Of a stretch of DNA of 64,000 bases, positions 57,255-64,000 are shown piece after piece (position 1 is the first letter of the stretch; every line of letters begins with the position of its first letter). Below the pieces are notes generated by a model that was not told the DNA's origin, did no database searches, and saw nothing but the letters and a program-made list of their open reading frames with translations. A program made the position numbers and the translations under genes. Source of the stretch: Apiospora phragmitis (lineage: Eukaryota; Ascomycota; Sordariomycetes; Amphisphaeriales; Apiosporaceae); contig JAQQWL010000002.1 in the NCBI GenBank assembly GCA_038363925.1, positions 3,286,001 to 3,350,000 of the forward strand. Direction: 5' to 3'.

Positions 57255-59285
57255 CTTGTAAACCGTAGGCTCGAGATCGAGAAGCCACTCGTCATGGTGA
57301 CGGTGCCATATACAAGCGGAAGTGTTGGGAGGGAGAGGTTGTCAAAGGACTCGTCGCAAATGATAGGATGGTATGTCTCGGGGCTCTACGACCAGCAGGA
57401 GCTCGGAAGGTACCTCGCGCGGGTGTGCTTGCTGTGGTGGTTGGGATCTCGTGTGCGTGCGCGAACCTGAATCGACGGGTAGGTGCCGGAGTTGGTGGTT
57501 TGGGTGCGAGTACGCAAAATAAGGAACAAGAATGCGCCGGGTGACACGTCAATTCAAAGCAGATATTTAGGAGTTTGCAGCTCGAGAACGGGCACTGGGG
57601 TATAGAGCAGTTGTTTGTTTGCGACTGCGAGCCGTGGTTTGTTACTAGTGGTGTGCATGGATCGAGGTTGGGTGGATATATTGATTGGAATGGTGTCGCA
57701 ACTGTGCAGCTCGGCAGACCCTGTGGAAGTGATCTGATAGACAGTGCCGGGTCGGGCTCTCGAGCATCGAAAGTGACGAAAAGGGAAGATCCGTAACCTA
57801 GCGTTTCCAAACACCCTAACCCCAAGGAACGAGTCCGGCAGGCAAAGCTAGACACGATATGTATGGAGACCTGGCCTCTCTCGTAAAGCGGCCCCGACAG
57901 CTCGATTTGCTCAACTATTGAGGAATCAATTGATCAGTTTGCTTGAGAATTTCCCAGCAAGGAGGGCCCCTAATCCCGGTTCCTAGTCTGAAGGAGGATA
58001 AAAGGTCGTGGCGTGCGGGGGGGGGACTGAGCATTTACGCCAATGAGCCGTGCGTGCGTTGAAGAAAAGTGACACCAAATGTAAGTGATGTGCCCACTGG
58101 TAATTTTGCCTGCTGTTTTGTTTGATTTGACTCTCCTGACGAGCGCGGAAAGGCTCGTCGTCGCCGAGGAACGCAAGGTGTGCCCCGGGGCCTCTGAGCC
58201 CTGGTGGTGCCTTTCTTTTCTTCTTTTCCTCCTCTCATTCTTTCTTTGTTACAGTGTTAGGGCAATATTACATACATCTATCTTGGAGTAGTATTTATGC
58301 GAGATGAAGCAAAACCGTTCTGCTTGGGTTGTCAGGCTAGCGTCACACCGATCGCAAGACTTCTGTGCTTCGGCCAGCGGGGTAGTCCCTGCACTACCTG
58401 CACGAGCGGTTTCGGTGCGCTGGGTAGGTTATGTAGGTAGCTTGTTAGGGAGCTTGGGGGCCAGAGTGCAGGCAGGACTCAGCGATATTCCGCGGTGCAT
58501 GGTATGGTATGGGCAGATAGTTCGTACGTATGGGGGCTCTCGAAATCCATCAGAGCCTGACGACTTAATTTCATGTTGGGTGTAAATGTTGAATGATCGC
58601 CGGCCTTGCTTTGCTTTTTTGCTTCTCAGGATCGATTAATATAGGCTGAAACGCATGAGTTACGGGGAGCCTTTGCCGGGGAGCCCTTTGGTTCTACCAG
58701 ATGCATTGCCGACAGAAGAAGGAAAGAAAGCCACGATGTTACACGCTGCAACTGTAGACCGCAATGGCGCAACAACGCAACATTCCTTGCGTGCTCGTCA
58801 AGGTTCTTACAGCCGCTAGACTCGCAGCAGTCAAGAACATGTGGGTATTGCACTGACTGGAATCTAATAAAGTTACCCACATGGCCACGAACTGCCTACA
58901 GTACTTTGGGGCCTAGGTTACCTACCTAACCTACTTACCTACCTAGCTACCTCATAGCTACTTAGTTTTGGGGCACTGGGGTCTAACCTACCACATGAAG
59001 GCCGAGGCAGGCTTCCAATACGGCATCTAACCTACGTGTAACGGGTAGCCACCAGTAAACTTGGGTGTGTATTATATCCGAAGAACGGAGCATATATTGC
59101 GATAGCTATAGGTTTTGAGCTGCAGTAAAGGGCTCTTCCTGTATGTCTAAGCTCATGAACAGCATGCTTCCAGTACATCATCGCATTGAAGGCGGTGAAC
59201 ACCTGGATTTGTGCAGGGATCAACCTATTTGGAGCAAACGGTCGATGGCCCGTGGGTTTAGATACTTGCTTACATCCTACACATT
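57255..59285. other. Intergenic, no gene recognised
   Basis: About 2 kb containing the RasGAP promoter and the Rat1 3' flank. Open frames at 57292-57855 (minus) and 58304-58585 (plus) have compositions unlike real proteins and no splice support. A G7 run lies near 58018. A cluster of CCTACCTA-type units lies at 58912-58965. Confidence 0.45.
58912..58965. repeat. CCTACCTA / ACCTAGGT-type short repeat cluster
   Basis: Seven or more degenerate tetramers of TACC/CTAC type in 54 bases (CCTAGGTTACCTACCTAACC and on). The same motif occurs singly in several other intergenic stretches of the window. Confidence 0.7.
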
Positions 59286-62200
59286 CTAGCTGTCTTGCTG
59301 CCAGCTATTCCGGTACCATTCCGCTAGTTCATCCCTGTAACCCCTTCCACCTCTATAGCCGCCACCTCCGCCTCGGCCTCGGCCGTGGTCATACGGCCGT
59401 TGGCCGCCGCCGCCGCCTCTTCCATACTGGTTATATCCACCATAGCCTTGCGGGGGCGGTGGAGGTTCCTGGTAGCCACCCTGATAACCATACTGACCTG
59501 GAGGCTGCTGGTAGGGCTGCTGGTAGTTGCCACCGTATGCACCCGGTGGCGGAGGCGGTAATCCAGCGCCAAAGCCAGCTTGTCCCGGCGGAGGCGGGAT
59601 CAAACCTGGCGGTGGGACCCAGCCCGGCGGTGGTGCCGGGAACGGATTTGACCCGTATTGCTGATGGCCATTGTTGTTATTGTTATAACGTGGCCTATCT
59701 TGCCGTCCACCACGGGAATCAGGGCCACAGTTCATGCGCCCTCTGTTGCCGCCGTAGCCTCCCCGACCTAGAGGAGCACCACCATGGCTGCGGCCCGAGT
59801 TCCGCATCTTACCCTTCAATTCCTCAATATCACTGTTGTTCAGCGCAGGGGGCGGGAGTTGGGCCCCGCGTAATAGCATCGACTTGTGTGTATGACTGCT
59901 CTTGGGCATTTCGTAGTGCACGCTATAAAACCATGTTAGCTGGATGTCATGCAATGGGGTTAATGGATAATACTAACGTTAGAGATCGGTCATCATCGAT
60001 GTCGGGGAAGGCCTTGCGTTCCAGTGGGTACTCTAGAGCACTATGCGGGAGATACTCCGGCATCTTCTCAATGACACCTGACAGCCCCTGGCTGGCTCGC
60101 GGGTCAAGCTTGTATGTAGGAGCACCTTGTTTCTTGGAGTAGAAATTGCTAATGACATCGTCATATAGTTCCTGGTTGGCCTCAGAAAGTAAAAGCACAT
60201 CCTTTCCTGGCTCATTTCTTGCTCGGTCTTCCGGGCTTAACAAGGGATACTTCTTTTCGGCGGCTGCAAGAAGACGCGGCATATCGATGAATGGTAGCAG
60301 CGCAACGCCTTGCCATGCCATCTTCTTACCATTCAGATCGATCTCAAATTCTTCGGGGTAAAAGTCAATAATGTCGCTTTCTGGGTCAGTCATAAGATCA
60401 TGGAAGACTTCCGGAAGCACATGTTTTGATGCAGCAGGTTGGACACTGAGCAACTGCTCGAAGGGCTTCGAAGTTCTGCCTTTCTTGAAGTCAATCTTCG
60501 TCTTGGCAATGTCGACGAAATCCTGAGCAAATGGTGCGTAGTGGTATGGATAGTACCATTCCCAGCTTGCACAGCCTTGGAAATAGTATTTCAAAACCCA
60601 CGCGAGTCCTTCGACGTATGCGCGAGCCACGCTATGGCGGAACTCGATATCTTTGGGATCAACATGGAACTTTTGTTCGTAGTATCTGTCGGCATATCCA
60701 TCTTCCCACAGCTTGACGGTATCCTCAGACGGGTCTGGCTTGGCAGGGGTGGTGTCTCAGCTTGAGGCTCACTGCCTGGAGTACTCGCTGAGTCGTTCTC
60801 CATTATCTCGGCCTTTCGTTTACCTAGAGCGGATGACGAGTCTTGGTTATCCGCTCCATCCTGTGCCACTTCCTTGGGCATTAGCCCTTGAATTTGGCTC
60901 TTGAGAACAGCAGCAGCGCTCTTGTTTGCCGCATTCGCATCCTGGACCGCACTGCGGTTGATGACCATATCGTGGGTCAACGTGTTAGAAAGCGAGGCAG
61001 GAAGTCCTGCGTTACCGTTGCGATTCTGGTTGTTAAAGCGGCCATTTCTTTCATCGTTGAGCCTTCGCCTCTTGGCGTTGGCCTCCCGTCTTTCTTCCCC
61101 TTCTCTTCGGCGCTTAAAGATAGCATCCTCTTGTTTAGCCAGCCCATTCAGGATGAACTGCGCCTTCTCTAGGTCGACATCACCATCCTTGGTCATATAG
61201 CCTCCCATTACAGGGAGATTATCTCTCCAGATGGCGGCCAGAGTGTCGATACTGTTCTCGCGGATTTCGAGGGCAGGGAGATGGGGCAAGAAATCGTTAC
61301 CAACGAAGAAGCACATGAATACCCAATCATCAATAGCGCGCTCAAGATCCCAACGAAAAGGCAGTCCCGGCACGCTGAGCTCCACAGCAAGGTATTCACG
61401 AAGAACTGGGACGTGCAACCAGATGAAAGGCTTTAAAGGCATCTCTTTGTCCTTCTCGTCATCTTTCTTCTTCGCTTCGCCACGGCACTGCGCAGCTTCG
61501 TGACCTGGCTGCCCGCAGATCTTGAGGTCCTAACCTTACCCTCCTGGGCGAAGACATCCTCACGAAGAACGCGGAAATGGGGTTCGTGCGTGGCCAATGC
61601 CAACATGATGAGATCGGCATCTAACCCATAAATTACGTGTCGCGTATTGGGGTCGTGCTCCGGCGACGCGCGTTGGGAACGGACGAAGTTCATGATCTTA
61701 TGCTCACCCTCACCGGGGATGGAAGCATCGGAAATAATAACCTTCATATTCGCCCATCCAGGATCGGTGTTCAGCTTGTAGGCACACCAGTATCTCAAAC
61801 TGCCTGCCAGGATATCCATAAATGGGGTACCCGGGGTAATGCTGTTGGAGTCGAAAGCTTTCTTGGTCATGGCTTCGAGCGTCTCCGCGGGCAACACCCC
61901 ACCATTCTGCTTTTTCAGCATTTTGTAGTGTTCCTCTTTATCAGCTGCCTTCTCCTGGGCTTCTTGCGCAGAACGGAAACGACGAGAGCGCTGTTGGTTC
62001 ATCTTGGCACGAGGCGCAACGCCGTCTATCGATAGGTCAGTACGTGGATTATTGATTTGTTGCGACAGAACTAGAACATACCAATGGCAATCATCAATAG
62101 TTTCTTGGGGCGAACCATGTTTACGACGCGCTCAGTGTACTTGAAGATTTCCAGCATCATCTCCTCCTCATCCTCAGGTGCCGGTCGGTCCTCAGGATGC

Positions 62201-62391
62201 GAACAAGGGTGAACAATACCGTTCATGTCCAAGTAGAGATTGTCGAATTCCTCGCCATTGGGGTTGGGTCTCGTGGTGTCAATGGGAATGACTGTGCCAT
62301 CTTCCATAACTATGGGTTTGTCCTCGATCACTGGCGAGATGATCTTGGGGTATTTGTTGGAGAGCCAACGGAAAGCTGCTGGAATACCCAT
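59286..62391 (-). CDS. RAT1: 5'-3' exoribonuclease Rat1/Xrn2 (two frame breaks)
   Basis: A nuclear exonuclease that degrades 5'-monophosphate RNA, trims rRNA and snoRNA precursors and helps RNA polymerase II terminate. Exons 62082-62391, 59978-62025 and 59286-59922 (introns GTATGT..ATAG and GTTAGT..ATAG) give about 998 residues if two single missing bases are restored. Seen: start [20 protein letters not shown], metal-site motifs [28 protein letters not shown] and [20 protein letters not shown], the zinc knuckle [13 protein letters not shown], then [32 protein letters not shown] and [14 protein letters not shown]. The tail is Pro/Gly/Tyr-rich with RGG repeats. Breaks: near 61522-61523 (EGKVRT then SKICGQ) and near 60740-60743 (ETPPLP then [20 protein letters not shown]); both need one extra base. 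The missing bases cannot be read here. RAT1 is divergent from USO1 across about 850 bases. Confidence 0.93.
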
Positions 62392-63246
62392 GATGGCGGA
62401 AGTTTGGGGGTCGGCTAGATGGGCTTCGAGCCAGACGGGAAAGTTGGATGTTCTAGAGTAAACCTAGTAGTGATTCAAGAAGCGACTCGAGAATCGAATG
62501 CGATCTATTCCGTAGGGGTTACGACGTGGTGATCGCAGACACTGTCGTAAGTGTCAGCTTCTGGGAGCCTAGTGTTCGTCCGGCGGCGCATGGGGCTTCC
62601 ACAAAGTCGGCGCACTCGATGGTACCAATTGTTCAAAAAAAGGGACAACAGGTCGCCGAATAAAGACTGCAAAGGAGTTCGGCGATACAGAAAGGAACAA
62701 AAACGCTATTGTCGGCCTCGAAGTATGTTCTTGGATGGGTAAGAAAGGCTCTGGCTGTCAATGTCGCGTTGCGCGAAATCCTCATAATAAGTTCTTATCG
62801 ATACATAATTTACTGAAGCTTGAGTTGAGTTGACGTCTCCACGTTAGGCACCCTGCATTGATCTATCTCCAATTGAGCCAATCGGCGGTCTTAGCTACAT
62901 ACCTACTTACATGTACATAACTTTATTCATCAATCGTGTTCTGGCCAGCTGTTGATTGCCCAGTATTGAATGTACACTAGCCTTGGTCTCTGACCTAACA
63001 TATGCGACTGCCATCATACATAAAATACATACATGTATGTACGCAGCCAACCTTCTTCTCCTTTAATACCGAGATAGTATGATCCTCGAGAGATTGCTAT
63101 AAGACACCGAAGGGCTATCGCTTTCCCCAGCTTCACCATTCCCACCCACGCCTGACCTAATCCGAGACATGCCCAGCGGTAGGTGATCATTTGCCTCATG
63201 GCATTGACATATAGAAGAGCACATCTCAAGTGGTTTGTTCTAAACC
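62392..63246. promoter_or_regulatory. Divergent promoter region RAT1 / USO1
   Basis: Shared upstream region of two divergent housekeeping genes. No other gene is seen. It includes alternating TACATA bases near 63015-63045. Confidence 0.5.
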
Positions 63247-64000
63247 ATGTTCTCCTCCATCGCGACCGCGCCTGCTAAGCAGTCGGTGGGCGAAACCATC
63301 ACTATCCTCAGCGGTCGCCTCAGCTCAGCAACTCTTCTCGAAGACCGTCGTGCGGCTATCCTTGGCTTACGAAGCTTCGCGAAAGAGTATCCCGCTTCCG
63401 TAGCATCTGGCGCCCTGCGAAGCCTAATAGGAAGCTTATCCAAAGATGGCGAAGATGTCGATACCGTCAAGGTGGTCCTCGAGACCCTTCTAATGCTCTT
63501 TAACCCGAATCAGGACAGCCCAGAAGCTTCCGAGGAGATCGCGCTTTGGCTGGCCGACGAGTTCACCCAGCGCCAAGAGAACGTCACCCTTTTGCTCGAC
63601 TTCCTCGAGACGTCCGACTTCTACTCTCGACTATATTCGCTGCAGCTACTGTCCGCTATATTATCTGCTCGTACCGAGAGGACTGAGGAGTGTGTTTTCA
63701 CGGCACCATTGGGCGTATCGAGACTGGTGGCCGCTTTGGACGAACGACGTGAAGCGGTTCGCAATGAAGCCATTTCGCTACTCACGTATCTGACTCCTGC
63801 GAATCCCGACATACAAAAGCTTGTGGCTTTCGAAAATGCATTCGAGCGTATATTCGCCATCATAGCGGCAGAAGGAGGGCTGGTTGAAGGTGACCGTGTC
63901 GTGGAAGACTGCCTCATCCTTCTTGCAAATCTGTTGCGCCTCAACGCGTCCAATCAGTCTGCCTTCCGGGAGACAGGTTGTGTTCTGCAGCTCTCAAGAC
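63247..64000 (+). CDS. USO1: Vesicular transport factor Uso1/p115, 5' part
   Basis: A long coiled-coil tether that docks ER-derived COPII vesicles at the Golgi. Only the first 251 residues lie in the window; the frame runs off the end without an intron or stop. ATG 63247 (AACCATGTT) starts MFSSIATAPAKQSVGETIT. The armadillo-like globular head is clear: LSSATLLEDRRAAILGLRSF, VASGALRSLIGSLSKDGEDV, EIALWLADEFTQRQENVTLL, FYSRLYSLQLLSAILSARTE, VFTAPLGVSRLVAALDERRE and LVAFENAFERIFAIIAAEGG. The coiled-coil tail must lie beyond position 64000. No frame break was found in the visible part. Confidence 0.93.
   Translation, partial: MFSSIATAPAKQSVGETITILSGRLSSATLLEDRRAAILGLRSFAKEYPASVASGALRSLIGSLSKDGEDVDTVKVVLETLLMLFNPNQDSPEASEEIALWLADEFTQRQENVTLLLDFLETSDFYSRLYSLQLLSAILSARTERTEECVFTAPLGVSRLVAALDERREAVRNEAISLLTYLTPANPDIQKLVAFENAFERIFAIIAAEGGLVEGDRVVEDCLILLANLLRLNASNQSAFRETGCVLQLSR

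Noticed and set aside
57292..57855. Minus-strand open frame of 187 codons upstream of the Ira gene
   Set aside because: It is Pro/Ser/Thr/Arg-rich with no domain and overlaps the likely promoter. The true Ira start exon lies at 57201-57254.
1..64000. CRISPR arrays, bacterial operons, prophage or secondary-metabolite cluster
   Set aside because: No regular spaced repeats, no ribosome-binding-site-led gene strings, no phage genes and no synthase genes were seen. The DNA is plainly fungal nuclear sequence.

Overview
The window is nuclear DNA of a filamentous ascomycete (Pezizomycotina, most likely a Sordariomycete). The evidence is spliced genes with short GT-AG introns of about 50-80 bases and CTAAC-type branch points, tRNA-Asp genes carrying small introns, CT-rich leaders before strongly expressed housekeeping genes, and proteins of fungus-typical families (DUF3433, DUF1992, Ira-type RasGAP, fungal ZIP permease). 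All exon joins below were read by eye from splice signals, reading phase and family resemblance; no search was run.

Layout. 0-2.4 kb: no gene seen. 2.4-6.4 kb: UNC93-like transporter, then an intronless bacterial-type citrate synthase ending in the peroxisomal signal SKL. 6.4-11.8 kb: accessory-looking stretch with three poorly recognised small genes, two tRNA-derived SINE-like elements and a tandem duplication. 11.9-17.2 kb: Ach1 acetyl-CoA hydrolase/CoA-transferase and a DUF1992 protein. 18.3 kb: a third SINE-like element. 19.2-22.2 kb: an SGNH-fold membrane-anchored protein that seems to lack the catalytic serine, and a small membrane protein, both on the minus strand. 23.4-28.6 kb: mitochondrial Hsp60, cofilin and Get5. 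31-39.9 kb: a GPI-anchored secreted protein, a 1,606-residue DUF3433 membrane protein with a long proline-rich ectodomain, and an NmrA-like reductase-fold protein. 40.3-43.5 kb: decayed or broken coding sequence. 44.4-45.4 kb: two tRNA-Asp genes facing each other. 45.9-47.8 kb: ZIP zinc transporter. 48.7-57.3 kb: Ira/neurofibromin RasGAP. 59.3-62.4 kb: Rat1 exoribonuclease, divergent from the 5' part of USO1 at the window end.

The genes are mostly unrelated housekeeping functions: acetyl-CoA/acetate handling, mitochondrial folding, actin turnover, tail-anchored protein insertion, Ras signalling, RNA decay and vesicle tethering. I see no biosynthetic gene cluster and no convincing new system. 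The strongest unusual signal is technical or evolutionary: at least seven single-base frame breaks in five otherwise well conserved genes. Four of them are homopolymers of five bases where four would restore the frame. This looks like residual assembly error rather than loss of five genes.
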